From Polyangium sp. 15x6 (GTDB taxonomy: Bacteria; Myxococcota_A; Polyangia; Polyangiales; Polyangiaceae), in NCBI RefSeq assembly GCF_029960785.1, contig NZ_JASBQE010000013.1:1-64000 (forward strand): a stretch of DNA of 64,000 bases. Reading direction: 5' to 3'. Positions 35,642 to 44,931 of this stretch are shown piece by piece (the stretch's first letter is position 1; each line of letters opens with the position of its first letter). The notes under the pieces were generated by a model, which saw nothing but the letters and a program-made list of their open reading frames with translations, did no database searches and had not been told where the DNA came from. The position numbers and the translations under genes are program-made.

Positions 35642-36127
35642 TTAGCCGTGGGCGAGAGCCTTGGACAGCCGCGGCGCGGGCGCAAGCTTTTCCACCAGCC
35701 ACGTATCGAGCGCGTACTTGCCGCCGCCGAAGACCATCACGGGCACGCTCAGGGCGAGCGCGAGCAGATGATACTCGAAGCCCTCGCCTTGCTGCGCGCC
35801 GAACCAGTTCATGAAGAAGCCGTGCTGCGCATGCGACGTCACGATCGCGCCGAGCATGATCGAGGTGAGCCCGAACGCGGCGACGCGCGAGAATGCGCCG
35901 AACGCGAGCAGGACCGCGCCCGCGGATTCGCCCAGGATGACGAGGAAGGCGAGCGGCGCGGGCAGGTGCATGGTGTTCGTGAAAAACCCCATCGTGCCCG
36001 AGAAGCCATGTCCGCCGAACCAGCCGAAGAGCTTCTGCGCGCCGTGGGGGAACACCACGAGCGCAAGGACGAGGCGTTGCACGAAGAGGGCGAGGTTCTG
36101 CTCCTGGGTCTCGAGAAGTCGCTTCAT
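35642..36127 (-). CDS. DoxX family membrane protein
   Basis: 161 aa with AAGGAG upstream of ATG 36127. Four membrane segments and the classical DoxX start: ALFVQRLVLALVVFPHGAQK, LFGWFGGHGFSGTMGFF, PLAFLVILGESAGAVLLAFG, then VTSHAQHGFFMNW. It is closer to canonical DoxX than the protein at 32570. Paired with the GST gene and divergent from a LysR regulator; such sets are common in stress and electrophile defence. Confidence 0.9.
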   Translation of the reverse strand: MKRLLETQEQNLALFVQRLVLALVVFPHGAQKLFGWFGGHGFSGTMGFFTNTMHLPAPLAFLVILGESAGAVLLAFGAFSRVAAFGLTSIMLGAIVTSHAQHGFFMNWFGAQQGEGFEYHLLALALSVPVMVFGGGKYALDTWLVEKLAPAPRLSKALAHG

Positions 36128-36259
36128 GACGATCTCCTTTGCCCCTCTTCTTTAACCCGCCCGACGGCCCTCGATTAGGCGAGGCCCGGAGCAAGCACTG
36201 TTCTCCTCAGGGCAACAATCCCGCCCCCGCGCGAGGCGCCTTCCTGCTATCGTGCCGGG

Positions 36260-37186
36260 ATGTCGTTCGATCTCGAGTCCCTCGCTTCCATGGCCCTCTT
36301 CGCGCGTGTCGTGCAGGCGCGCTCCTTCACGGCCGCCGCGGCGCAGTCCGGCATCGCGAAATCCGCCGTGAGCCGGCGCATCGCGGGCCTCGAGCAGCGA
36401 CTCGGCGTCGAGCTCCTGCGCCGCTCCACGCGCAAGCTCGCCCTCACGGACGAGGGGCTACGCTTCTACGAGCATTGCAAGAAAATCCTCGAAGCCGCGA
36501 GCGCCGCCGAGGACGCCGTCTCCGCCGCGAGCGAGGTGATCCGCGGCAAGATCCGCATCAGCGCGCCGGTGACGTTCTCACGGATGTACCTCGTCCAGGC
36601 GCTCGCCGCGTTTCTCCGCGAGCACCCCGAGGTCGAGATCGATCTCGTGCTCGACGATCGATTCGTCGACGTCATCGAGGGCGGATTCGATCTGATCCTG
36701 CGCATCGGCCGGCTCAAGGACGCGAGCTTCGTCGCCCGCCGCATCGCCACCGATCGAATCGTCGTCGTCGCCGCGCCGTCGTACCTCGAACGCGCGGGCA
36801 TTCCGCAGACGCCCGAGGACCTCGTGAATCACAACTGCCTGCGTTACACGCTCGTCCCGGCGAGCGGCGAATGGCGATTCCGCGGCGACGCCATCCCCGT
36901 GCACGGAAACCTCGACGTGAACGACGGCGCCACCCTCGTTCAGGCGGCGATCGCCGGCCTCGGCCTCACGGTCGTTCCGATGTTCATGGTGGCGTCCGAC
37001 GTCGCCGCGGGCCGGCTCGTCCTCGTGCTCGAGGAGCATCGTCGAGGGGAGATCGGCATTCACGCGGTCACGGCCCAGGGCAAAGGGCTGCCCCGGCGCA
37101 CCCGCGCGCTGCTCGATTTCTTGAGCAAATGGTTCGAGGACCGGTGCTGGGAGGCCCTCCGCGAGAGGGCCCCCCAGCCGGATTGA
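36260..37186 (+). CDS. LysR-family transcriptional regulator
   Basis: 308 aa. HTH with SMALFARVVQARSFTAAAAQ, SGIAKSAVSRRIAGLEQRLG and LLRRSTRKLALTDEG, followed by the periplasmic-binding-like domain (GKIRISAPVTFSRMYLVQAL, GFDLILRIGRLKD). It belongs to the large CrgA/DsdC-like group that controls divergent oxidoreductase or detoxification genes. It lies 132 bases from the divergent doxX-gst pair, its probable target. Confidence 0.92.
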   Translation: MSFDLESLASMALFARVVQARSFTAAAAQSGIAKSAVSRRIAGLEQRLGVELLRRSTRKLALTDEGLRFYEHCKKILEAASAAEDAVSAASEVIRGKIRISAPVTFSRMYLVQALAAFLREHPEVEIDLVLDDRFVDVIEGGFDLILRIGRLKDASFVARRIATDRIVVVAAPSYLERAGIPQTPEDLVNHNCLRYTLVPASGEWRFRGDAIPVHGNLDVNDGATLVQAAIAGLGLTVVPMFMVASDVAAGRLVLVLEEHRRGEIGIHAVTAQGKGLPRRTRALLDFLSKWFEDRCWEALRERAPQPD

Positions 37187-37191
37187 CGGGA

Positions 37192-39231
37192 TCAGCCGCC
37201 CGGGCTGAACATGATGGGATACACGACCGTCACGATGCCGCCCTCCGGCTGCGGGAAGGACAGACCATAGAAGGCGCGGACCACGCACGACACCACGCCG
37301 CCGTCCGGCATGTCCGAGCCGCCATTGCCCACGTTCGACACCGCGCCGTCGCGGCCGATGACGAATCGAACCGCCACGCGGCCCTGCAGGTTCGGGTTGT
37401 TCCGCAGGCCATTTTCGTAGCAAAGGCGGAACCGGCCGAAGTTCTGGCGCACGATGCGCTGGATGACCTCGGGCGGGAGACGACCGCTCACGCTCGTGGC
37501 GCCCATGCGCACCTGCGGCGGCTTCGTGCGGTGCGAACCGGACAATTTGCCGTGACCCGAGCCGAAGCCCTGGCCCGTGCCCGTGCCCGCGCCGTGGCCG
37601 ATCGTGCCGATCGAGCCGAGGCCGATGCCCTCGCCGCGACCACCGCCGCCTTCGCCGATACCGGACAAACCGAGGCCGCCCGCGCCGAACGAATCGCCGA
37701 TGTTGTCGCCCCACATGTTGCCGCGCGCCGAGAGCGCGTCATTGCCGAGCGAATCGTCGCGGCCCCACGGAGCCGTCGGCGCATTCGGATCGCCGCCGGC
37801 GCCCGCGTTGAGCAGGCCGATCATGCCGAACTCGGCCGCGTCGCGCAATGCGGCCTGCCGCGCGATGTGCGGATCGGCGTTGTCCTGCGGGCCCTGCACG
37901 CCATAACGGTTGCCGCTCGCCTTCGTGGTCGGGTTCCCCATGGAACCCTCTTCACCCTTCGCCTTCGTGCCGGTGCCGCCTTCCTTGTTGTCGGCGCTGT
38001 TCTCCGCCGTCATCTCGGTCGGCTTTTCTTCCTGCTCCTTCTCCGCCGCGGCATTGAGGAACTGCTGGATCATGAACTTTTGATCGTCCGAGACCCCGTC
38101 CTCGTCGGTCGCGCCCATCGGCGGCATGAAGAACGCCATCGCGGCGAGCAGGCCCACGTGCACGGCCGTCGACAGACCGTGATAGAGGTAATTCTGCGTG
38201 TCGAGCTGCACGTGGCCCGCGACCACGCGGCCCGCGTTCACCGTCGACACCTGGAAGATCAGCCCGTCCACCTCGATCCGCGCCTTCGAGCCCGGAGGCA
38301 GCGTCATCTGGAACGCGCCCGAGAGCTCCGCGCACGGCTGGGTTTTCCCGCTGTCGATCGCCTGCTGCACCGTCATCTTCGGCTGGCCGGCGAGCTCGAT
38401 CGTGCCCTTCGCCCGCGGCAGGAGCACCACCGAGACGCTCCCGCCCTTGTCCGCGAGCACCACGGGCGCGCGCGTCGTGCCGAGTTTTTCCTGCGGAACG
38501 AAATAGTCGCACTTGAAGTTCTTCGTCTCCTCCTCGCCCACGTAATACGAGCGCGGCGGCGTCAGGTGCGCGACGTTCAGGATCATTTGATCCCAGAGGA
38601 TCATGACCTCGACCGACGCAGACGGCGTTTCGACCTCGTCCGACGGGACGTCCGGGCCGCTCTTGACGAGCTGGTACGTGTACGAACCCTCGGGCGCGTC
38701 GTGCGGCACTTCATCGTGCGCGGGCGGCTTCGGCTGCGCGAACGGGTTCTGCATGCCAAACGGATCCCCACCGCCGAACGGGCTCGCCGCGGGCGCCGCG
38801 CCGAACGGGTTCGCCCCGCCAAACGCCGCGGGCGCCGCGGGCGCGCCGAACGGGTTCGCCGAGGGCGTCGCGAACGGGTTTGCCCCGGGCTTCGACGCGC
38901 CGACCGCGACGGCCACGGGCTCGGCCTTTTCCAGCAGGATCTTCGTGCCGCCGATCTGGAGCTGATCGCCCGCCTTGACCTTCACCTTGTTGACGCGCGC
39001 GCCATTGACGAGCGTCCCCGGCTCATTGCCGAGATCGATGAGGGTGATGTCCTCGGGCGACGCGACTTCGATCACCGCGTGCATACGCGAGGCCAATTCG
39101 TCGTCCACCCGGAGGTGGCTCTTCGGATCCTTTCCGACCTTGACGATGTCTTGCGTCACCGTCTCTCGACGGACGAGCGCGTCATTCTGGTACAGCGCGA
39201 ACGTGAGCGCGACCTTCTGCTTGCCTTCCAT
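37192..39231 (-). CDS. FHA domain protein with AgmX/PglI (TonB-like) C-terminal domain
   Basis: 679 aa from ATG 39231 (MEGKQKVALTFALYQ). Residues ~25-100 form an FHA phosphothreonine-binding domain (IVKVGKDPKSHLRVDDELAS, RMHAVIEV, GTLVNGARVNKVKVKAGDQL). Then comes an Asn-Pro-Phe-Gly-Ala low-complexity linker (~110-170), a middle domain, one membrane segment (~348-368, HVGLLAAMAFFMPP), a charged and Gly-rich periplasmic spacer, and a C-terminal ~85-residue AgmX/PglI-type domain (IQRIVRQNFGRFRLCYENGL, GRVAVRFVIGRDGAV). The layout links cytoplasmic Ser/Thr-kinase signalling to an energised envelope machine such as gliding or polymer export. The start is supported by AGGAAAGG upstream. Confidence 0.85.
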   Translation of the reverse strand: MEGKQKVALTFALYQNDALVRRETVTQDIVKVGKDPKSHLRVDDELASRMHAVIEVASPEDITLIDLGNEPGTLVNGARVNKVKVKAGDQLQIGGTKILLEKAEPVAVAVGASKPGANPFATPSANPFGAPAAPAAFGGANPFGAAPAASPFGGGDPFGMQNPFAQPKPPAHDEVPHDAPEGSYTYQLVKSGPDVPSDEVETPSASVEVMILWDQMILNVAHLTPPRSYYVGEEETKNFKCDYFVPQEKLGTTRAPVVLADKGGSVSVVLLPRAKGTIELAGQPKMTVQQAIDSGKTQPCAELSGAFQMTLPPGSKARIEVDGLIFQVSTVNAGRVVAGHVQLDTQNYLYHGLSTAVHVGLLAAMAFFMPPMGATDEDGVSDDQKFMIQQFLNAAAEKEQEEKPTEMTAENSADNKEGGTGTKAKGEEGSMGNPTTKASGNRYGVQGPQDNADPHIARQAALRDAAEFGMIGLLNAGAGGDPNAPTAPWGRDDSLGNDALSARGNMWGDNIGDSFGAGGLGLSGIGEGGGGRGEGIGLGSIGTIGHGAGTGTGQGFGSGHGKLSGSHRTKPPQVRMGATSVSGRLPPEVIQRIVRQNFGRFRLCYENGLRNNPNLQGRVAVRFVIGRDGAVSNVGNGGSDMPDGGVVSCVVRAFYGLSFPQPEGGIVTVVYPIMFSPGG

Positions 39232-39540
39232 GGTGAGCCAGCCTTTCCTGCCGTGCCGTCCCGCCGAGGCGGGCAAATGCCCCCGCGAGAGGCTCGGGGG
39301 GTTAGCGTTTTCGTGCTCGGAGCCTGTTTTCTTCCGTGAGGGGGGCCGATGAACGGGGCCGAGCCCCACATCCGATCGGCGCTTGCTCCCTGCTCGCCTC
39401 GATCGACAGCCGTTCGCACCCAAGGTTCCCGACGGCGCGCGATCGATCGGCAGGGGCGTCCGAAAGGCCGCCCCGCGTAGACGGCAGGCCCGCTCCCGGA
39501 CGTGGCCAGGCGGACGAAAAGAGCTGGTTCGGGTCGGGGG
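39232..39540. other. 309-base gap between two minus-strand genes
   Basis: It presumably carries the promoter of the FHA-AgmX gene. No hairpin with a T tract, no repeat and no convincing small gene are seen. Confidence 0.5.
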
Positions 39541-40365
39541 TCAGGGCGCCGTGAGGATCGGCGCGAGCAAGGGCTCGGTGGCGCGGCGGAGCGCACCGCG
39601 GGCGCGGTCGTCGTAAGCCTGCGCGTTGGCGCGCGCGGTACGTTCGACATCGAAGTATTCGCCAGTGAGCTGCTCGTCGAGCGAGCGCTCGAGGACGGCG
39701 CGGATCGCGCGGGCGCCGTCCTCCGGCTTGCCCCAGGACTGGCCGAACGTCTCGCGCACGATCTTCGTATCGAGCATCGCCCCGGGGTGCACCGCGTTGA
39801 TCGCGATATCGGGGTATTTTTGCGCGAGATCGAAGGTCCACAGGATGAGCGCGAGCTTGCTCCGGCGATAAGCGCGGAGCCCCTCGTACCCGCGGAGGCT
39901 CATGAGATCCTCGAAATCGAGCGGCTCCTGTCCGGAGGAGGCGACGTTGACGATGGCCTTCGGGGGGCGCTGGCAGAGCGAGAGCCAGAGCTCGGTGAGC
40001 ACCACGGGCGCCAGGTAGTTCACGGCGAAGCGCTTCTCGTACCCGTCTTCGGTCTCCTCGCGCGCGTCCTGTTTCTTGCCGGCCCCGACGCCCGCGTTGT
40101 TCACGATGACGTCGAGTGCGGGCAGCTCCGCGGCGAGCGCGCGGACCATGGCCGCGGTCGAGGCGAGCGAGCTCAGATCCGCCACGACGTGGCGCGGACG
40201 CGTGCCGGTGACGAGCTCGAATTCCTGCGCCAGCTCGCGCACTTTCTCGGACGATCGCCCGTGGAGAATCACCTCGCTGCCCTGCTCGAGGAGCAGCTTC
40301 GCCGTGGCCCGCCCGATACCGTCCGTCGAGCCCGTGACGAGCACTTTCATTCCCGGTGCCGGCAT
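39541..40365 (-). CDS. SDR family oxidoreductase (retinol-dehydrogenase-like)
   Basis: 274 aa from ATG 40365, with GGAGGAG upstream; a second in-frame ATG five codons later is possible. TGSTDGIGRATAKLL nucleotide loop at ~11, ADLSS at ~62, NNAGVG at ~88, and the active site YRRSKLAL at ~166, where the motif is preceded by GLRA as in retinol dehydrogenase/WW-domain-oxidoreductase-like SDRs. HGRSSEKV after strand 2 indicates NADP. Single gene; substrate unknown. Confidence 0.88.
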   Translation of the reverse strand: MPAPGMKVLVTGSTDGIGRATAKLLLEQGSEVILHGRSSEKVRELAQEFELVTGTRPRHVVADLSSLASTAAMVRALAAELPALDVIVNNAGVGAGKKQDAREETEDGYEKRFAVNYLAPVVLTELWLSLCQRPPKAIVNVASSGQEPLDFEDLMSLRGYEGLRAYRRSKLALILWTFDLAQKYPDIAINAVHPGAMLDTKIVRETFGQSWGKPEDGARAIRAVLERSLDEQLTGEYFDVERTARANAQAYDDRARGALRRATEPLLAPILTAP

Positions 40366-40552
40366 GTCGTCGCTCTCCTCCTTTTTCTCCGTCCCCCGCC
40401 AAATGACAATGCGCCCTCGCGCGGGCCCGGGTCAAGCGATAGGCACGGTTCTCGTGTCTCCACGCATCACCGCTCTCCCCGTTCTCGCGGTCTTCCTTTC
40501 TCACGCCGCCGCGAACGGCGCGGCTCTTGCCAGGGCGAGCGGGGCGAGAGAA

Positions 40553-41734
40553 ATGCGACACCCACGAACTCGCTCCCTGATCCTCGCCCTCGGATTCGTG
40601 CTCTGCCATCCTGCTCTTCCTGCGGATGCCGCCCCAGGTCCCGCGGGGCTAGAGCCCGCTCGATTGCCCGCGCCCGCACGCCTGGTCCAGCCCCGTATTC
40701 GTTCCCCGTTCGATAACGCGGGGCGCATGTGGAGCGTGGCGTCGATGATGGCGCCCCGGCGCGCGCACACGGCGACGACGCTTCCGGACGGCCGCGTGCT
40801 CGTCGTCGGAGGCCTCGACGGCGATTCGTACCTCGCCACCGCGGAGGTGTACGATCCGATCGCAGCGCAATTCGTTCCCGTTGGAACCTTATCGGAAGCG
40901 CGTGCACATCATATCGCGATCCGCCTCGCCGACGGCCGCGTGCTCGTCGCTGGCGGCGAGCGAGCGCCGGGCGCTCCGACGGACAGCGCGGAGGTCTTCG
41001 ATCCGGCATCGAATACCTGGACACGCGTGGGCTCGATGCAGGCGCCGCGGATCGACCACGCCGCGGCCTTGCTCTCGGATGGTCGTGTCCTCATCGCCGG
41101 GGGATATGACGGCGCGCGGACGCTCGCGGTCGTCGACGTGTTCGACCCGGCCGCCTCCGTCTTCCGTCCCGCCGCGCCGATGTCCGCGCCGCGCTCCGCG
41201 TTCACGGCCACCGCGCTGCCGGGCGGAAACGTCCTCGTCGCGGCGGGCGTGGGCGGATCGGCGCGGCTCGCGACGGCCGAGATCTACGAGGCGAGGAGTG
41301 ATCGTTGGCGACAAACCGGTCCGTTGCGGGCGCGGCGCGGCGAGCACGTCGCGGCGCTGCTCGAAGACGGCGGGGTCCTCGTGGCGGGCGGGTTTGTCGG
41401 CATTCACGCGGTGGCGACGGCGGAGCGGTGGAGCCCGGTCACGAATTCGTGGACGAGCGCGTCGCCGATGCACGAGACGCGCTTCGGCGACGTGGCGCTC
41501 GAGCTCCCGGACGGCCGCGTGCTCGTGGCCGGCGGCGAGAATGACGACGGAGACACGCTCGCTTCGGTCGAGATCTATGATCCCGCGGCAAACACGTGGC
41601 TCCTCGCGCCTGCACTCGACAGCCCGCGCAGCCTGATGGCGGCGGCGCTGCTCGACGATGGCTCGGTGCTCTTCACGGGAGGATGGGCGCCGCCGTCGTC
41701 GTGGGCGAGCTGCGAGATTCACCTGCCCAAGTAG
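40553..41734 (+). CDS. Secreted kelch-repeat protein
   Basis: 393 aa from ATG 40553. Signal peptide (SLILALGFVLCHPALPADA). After a ~30-residue linker there are about seven kelch-type blades, each with a DGRVLVAGG-like strand and an (A/S)VEVYDPxxxxW-like strand, predicting a beta-propeller. Probably periplasmic, secreted or surface-exposed; binding partner unknown. It ends 13 bases before the convergent DUF6891 gene. Confidence 0.85.
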   Translation: MRHPRTRSLILALGFVLCHPALPADAAPGPAGLEPARLPAPARLVQPRIRSPFDNAGRMWSVASMMAPRRAHTATTLPDGRVLVVGGLDGDSYLATAEVYDPIAAQFVPVGTLSEARAHHIAIRLADGRVLVAGGERAPGAPTDSAEVFDPASNTWTRVGSMQAPRIDHAAALLSDGRVLIAGGYDGARTLAVVDVFDPAASVFRPAAPMSAPRSAFTATALPGGNVLVAAGVGGSARLATAEIYEARSDRWRQTGPLRARRGEHVAALLEDGGVLVAGGFVGIHAVATAERWSPVTNSWTSASPMHETRFGDVALELPDGRVLVAGGENDDGDTLASVEIYDPAANTWLLAPALDSPRSLMAAALLDDGSVLFTGGWAPPSSWASCEIHLPK

Positions 41735-41747
41735 ACGGAATGATCGT

Positions 41748-42608
41748 TCAGGAAAAACCGTCGGCGCGGAGCTCGGCGACGATCCCGTCGAGCTCCGCGC
41801 GGGGGTCGCGGCAGGCGCGCTTGCGCTCGACGATGTCGCCGTCCGTGTCCTTGATGCGGATGCGGAGGGCGTTGAATTCGGTCCACGCCGACCATTCGCG
41901 GCCGTCTTCGTGGCGCAGCGTGACCGCGGGCGGAGGTTCGGCGGGCGCGGCGGGCGCGGCGGTCTCGCCGTCGAGATCCTCGGTCCAGGCGGGACCCCGT
42001 TCGGGGCGGGGGAGGACCGTTCCGCGCGTGCCGAGTGGAATCGGCGGCCGCGCCGAGGCGCGCCGCTTTCGCCATTCGAACGGCTCGATCTCGATCCGCG
42101 TGTCGGATTTTCCGTTCCACGTCCAAGGAACGCCGAACCGATCGAGCGCGTCGCAGATCTCGCGGCCCACGGCCTCGACCGCGGCGGGCCCGTCCTCGCG
42201 CGCTCCATAAGCGAGCATGAGCCCGCCGTTCTCGACGCCGCGCTCGGTGTCCTGCTGGTGGTAAAACACGTATCCGCGCGCGCTGGTTTCGGACATCGCC
42301 CCCCAGGCCTCGGAGTGGCCGCAGGAGCTACAGCAGGTGAAGTTCTGCGCGGTGAAGATGCCGCGCTTCGTGAGGTCCTCGAAGGCCGCGTCGATGCGGT
42401 CGTTCGTGCTCACATCTTTCCACCCGCGCTCCTCGGCCTCGGCCCGGCTCCATAACTTCGCCGCGTAGCCGCGCACCTTCGGGGCGACCTCGTCGTACTT
42501 CGGATCGGCGCACATCGCCTTCACCGAATCGAAGAGCTCTTTCTTCGTGGTCCCCGCGCGCATGAGGCTTTTTACGTGGTCGAAGATCCAGCCCGCGTCG
42601 TCCGACAT
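41748..42608 (-). CDS. DUF6891-like protein of unknown function
   Basis: 286 aa from ATG 42608. The middle holds CCSSCGHSEAWGAMSE, GYVFYHQQDTERGVENGGLM and LAYGA, typical of the DUF6891 family, a conserved cytoplasmic domain of unknown function with a CxxC pair. The C-terminal ~100 residues have a Pro/Ala-rich linker and a small strand-rich domain. It is last in a minus-strand run after the IMPase-like gene, 38 bases apart. Confidence 0.7.
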   Translation of the reverse strand: MSDDAGWIFDHVKSLMRAGTTKKELFDSVKAMCADPKYDEVAPKVRGYAAKLWSRAEAEERGWKDVSTNDRIDAAFEDLTKRGIFTAQNFTCCSSCGHSEAWGAMSETSARGYVFYHQQDTERGVENGGLMLAYGAREDGPAAVEAVGREICDALDRFGVPWTWNGKSDTRIEIEPFEWRKRRASARPPIPLGTRGTVLPRPERGPAWTEDLDGETAAPAAPAEPPPAVTLRHEDGREWSAWTEFNALRIRIKDTDGDIVERKRACRDPRAELDGIVAELRADGFS

Positions 42609-42646
42609 GCGCCGGATCGTACCCGGATGGCGCGGATGCGGGAAGA

Positions 42647-43435
42647 TCAGGCGAGCGCGGCGAGGACGTGATCGTGCAGCCTGCCATTCGAGGCCACGCA
42701 ATGGCCCGAGGCGACGGTCGGCCGGCCCTCGAAATCGGTGAACCGCCCGCCCGCCTCCTCGACGAGGACGGCGAGCGCGGCGATGTCCCATATCTTCACG
42801 CCCGCCTCGATCCACGCCTCGGCGCGCCCCGTGAGCACGAGCGCGCAGCCGGCGAGATCTCCGTAGCAGCGGGCCTGCGCCGCGGACAGCACGAGGCGCG
42901 ACACGCGTTCGCCGAGGGGCGGGGCGAGCAGGCAGCGGGGCTCGCCGAGGGAGAGCGTCGCGTCGGCGAGGTCCGCGATGCCCGAGACGGCGAGGCGCTC
43001 GGGCGGCGCCTCTCCGACCTGACGAAACGCGCCGAGCCCCCGGGCCGCCCAGTACGTCTCGCCGAGCGCGGGCAGGGCCATCGCGCCGGCCACGATGGCG
43101 CCGCGGTGTTCGAGGGCCACGAGCGGCCCCCAGAACGAGCCGCCGCGCGAGAACCCGCGCGTGCCGTCGAGCGGATCGACGATCCAGCGGGCCTCGTTGT
43201 CCGCACCTTCGTGCGCGCCCGTCTCCTCGCCGAGCAGGGCGTGATCGGGGAAGCGCGCGCGGATGGCGGCGAAGATGGCCGCCTCGGCGTCACGATCCGC
43301 GGCCGTGACGGGCGTCCGATCGGGCTTCGTCTCCACCCGCACGCCGCGCCGGAAATGCACGAGGCTCGCCGCGGACGCAGCCTCCACCGCGGCCCGCGCC
43401 GTGGCGGCTGCTTGCTGGAGATCGATCTCGCTCAT
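42647..43435 (-). CDS. Inositol monophosphatase family phosphatase (histidinol-phosphatase-like)
   Basis: 262 aa. IMPase fold with all metal-binding motifs: TKPDRTPVTAADRDAE at ~36-51, GEETGAHEG at ~69, WIVDPLDGTRGFSRG at ~83-97 and KIWDIAALAVLVEEAGG at ~214-230. Length and the DPLDGTRGF form fit the HisN-type histidinol phosphatase/IMPase branch; whether it serves histidine synthesis or another phosphate ester is open, as no his genes are near. It starts 40 bases after pntB and probably shares its transcript. Confidence 0.88.
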   Translation of the reverse strand: MSEIDLQQAAATARAAVEAASAASLVHFRRGVRVETKPDRTPVTAADRDAEAAIFAAIRARFPDHALLGEETGAHEGADNEARWIVDPLDGTRGFSRGGSFWGPLVALEHRGAIVAGAMALPALGETYWAARGLGAFRQVGEAPPERLAVSGIADLADATLSLGEPRCLLAPPLGERVSRLVLSAAQARCYGDLAGCALVLTGRAEAWIEAGVKIWDIAALAVLVEEAGGRFTDFEGRPTVASGHCVASNGRLHDHVLAALA

Positions 43436-43475
43436 GGGATGTACGACGCGGGAGTCGGGAATCGCGCGACGGGTG

Positions 43476-44924
43476 TCAGGCCGCTTTTTGCTCGGCGTGG
43501 GCGGAGAGGGCGTGGAGGAGCTTCTGCACGCTCGCCTTGGCGTCGCCGAAGAGCATGAGCGTGTTGTCGAGGTAGCAGAGCGGGTTGTCGACGCCCGCGT
43601 AGCCCGCGGCCATGCCGCGCTTCAGCATGATCACGCGCCCGGCCTTCCACACCTCGAGCACGGGCATGCCGTAGATCGGGCTCTCGGGCTCGTCGAGCGC
43701 GCTCGGGTTCACGATGTCGTTCGCGCCGATGACGATGACGACGTCGGTCTCCTCGAAGTCCTCGTTGATCTCCTCCATCTCCTTCACGGCCTCGTACGAG
43801 ACGTTCGCCTCGGCGAGCAGCACGTTCATGTGCCCGGGGAGGCGGCCCGCGACGGGGTGGATCGCGTAGCGCGCCTTCGTGCCGCGCCGCTCGAGCAGGG
43901 TCGTGATCTCCTTGACCGCGTGCTGCGCCTGCGCGACGGCCATGCCGTAGCCGGGCACCACGATCACGCTCTTCGCGCCGAGCAGGAGATCGGCCGCGCC
44001 GTCGATGTTCGTCTCGTTCACCTTCTTCGCCGGCTCGCCCTTCTTCGCCGCCGGCACCGCGCCGCCTTGCTCGCCGAAGCCCGCGAAGACCACGTTCCAG
44101 ATGGAGCGGTTCATCGCCTTGCACATGATGTAGCTCAGGATCGCGCCCGAGCTGCCGACGAGCGCGCCGGTCACGATGAGCAGATCGTTGCCGAGCATGA
44201 AGCCCGCCGCGGACGCGGCCCAGCCCGAGTAGCTGTTCAGGAGCGAGACGACGACGGGCATGTCGCCGCCGCCGATCGCGAGCACGAGGTGCGCGCCGAG
44301 CACGCTGGCGACGCCCGTGGACACGAGCAGGTAGGGCACGCGCACGTCCGCGCCGCCGCGGAACGCCGCGACGGCGAGGAAGATACACGCGAAGACCATC
44401 GACGCGTTCAGCGCGTGGCGGACCGGGAGCACGAGCGGCTTCGAACCGATCGTGCCGCGCAGCTTGAGGAACGCGATGACCGAGCCGGTGAAGGTGATGG
44501 CGCCGATGAACACGCCCGCGTGGATCTCCACGTGGTGCGCGACATCGGGCGCCCCGCCGGCGCGCACGCCGTTCATCTCGCTGCCGATGCCCACGAGCGC
44601 CGCGGCCGCGCCGACGAAGCTGTGCAGCACCGCCACGAGCTCGGGCATGCTCGTCATGGCGACGCGCGCCGCGAGCACCGCCCCGATCACGGCGCCCGCG
44701 CCGATCGCAGCGGCGAGCAAGCCGAGATCCGAGGGCCCGGCCGCGAGGGTGTTGTTCTCGGGCGCCACGACGGCGCCGAGCGTGACGGCGACCGCGAGCA
44801 GCATGCCGAGCGTGCCGAGGAGGTTGCCTCGACGAGCCGTCTGCTGCGCGCTGAGCCCGCGTAGGGACATCACGAACAGGAGGCTCGCGACGAGGTAAGC
44901 GACGTTCACGAGGGTGATTCGCAT
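43476..44924 (-). CDS. pntB: NAD(P) transhydrogenase subunit beta
   Basis: 482 aa. N-terminal ~9 membrane segments, then the NADP-binding domain III in the last ~180 residues: VIVVPGYGMAVAQAQHAVKE (GYGMAVAQAQ fingerprint), HPVAGRLPGHMNVLLAEA, VVIVIGANDIVNP and GYAGVDNPL. With PntA it forms the inner-membrane proton-translocating transhydrogenase that makes NADPH from NADH. It starts seven bases after the pntA stop. Confidence 0.97.
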   Translation of the reverse strand: MRITLVNVAYLVASLLFVMSLRGLSAQQTARRGNLLGTLGMLLAVAVTLGAVVAPENNTLAAGPSDLGLLAAAIGAGAVIGAVLAARVAMTSMPELVAVLHSFVGAAAALVGIGSEMNGVRAGGAPDVAHHVEIHAGVFIGAITFTGSVIAFLKLRGTIGSKPLVLPVRHALNASMVFACIFLAVAAFRGGADVRVPYLLVSTGVASVLGAHLVLAIGGGDMPVVVSLLNSYSGWAASAAGFMLGNDLLIVTGALVGSSGAILSYIMCKAMNRSIWNVVFAGFGEQGGAVPAAKKGEPAKKVNETNIDGAADLLLGAKSVIVVPGYGMAVAQAQHAVKEITTLLERRGTKARYAIHPVAGRLPGHMNVLLAEANVSYEAVKEMEEINEDFEETDVVIVIGANDIVNPSALDEPESPIYGMPVLEVWKAGRVIMLKRGMAAGYAGVDNPLCYLDNTLMLFGDAKASVQKLLHALSAHAEQKAA

Positions 44925-44931
44925 CGGCCTC

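Noticed and set aside
36139-39339. 1066-codon open frame on the plus strand opposite the FHA-AgmX gene
   Set aside because: It runs across the LysR gene in another frame and then antisense to a well-recognised FHA/AgmX protein; repeated Arg/His/Ala runs mark it as a shadow.
40366-40552. Longer N-terminal extension of the kelch protein
   Set aside because: The upstream codons are antisense to the SDR gene, while ATG 40553 is followed directly by a good signal peptide.
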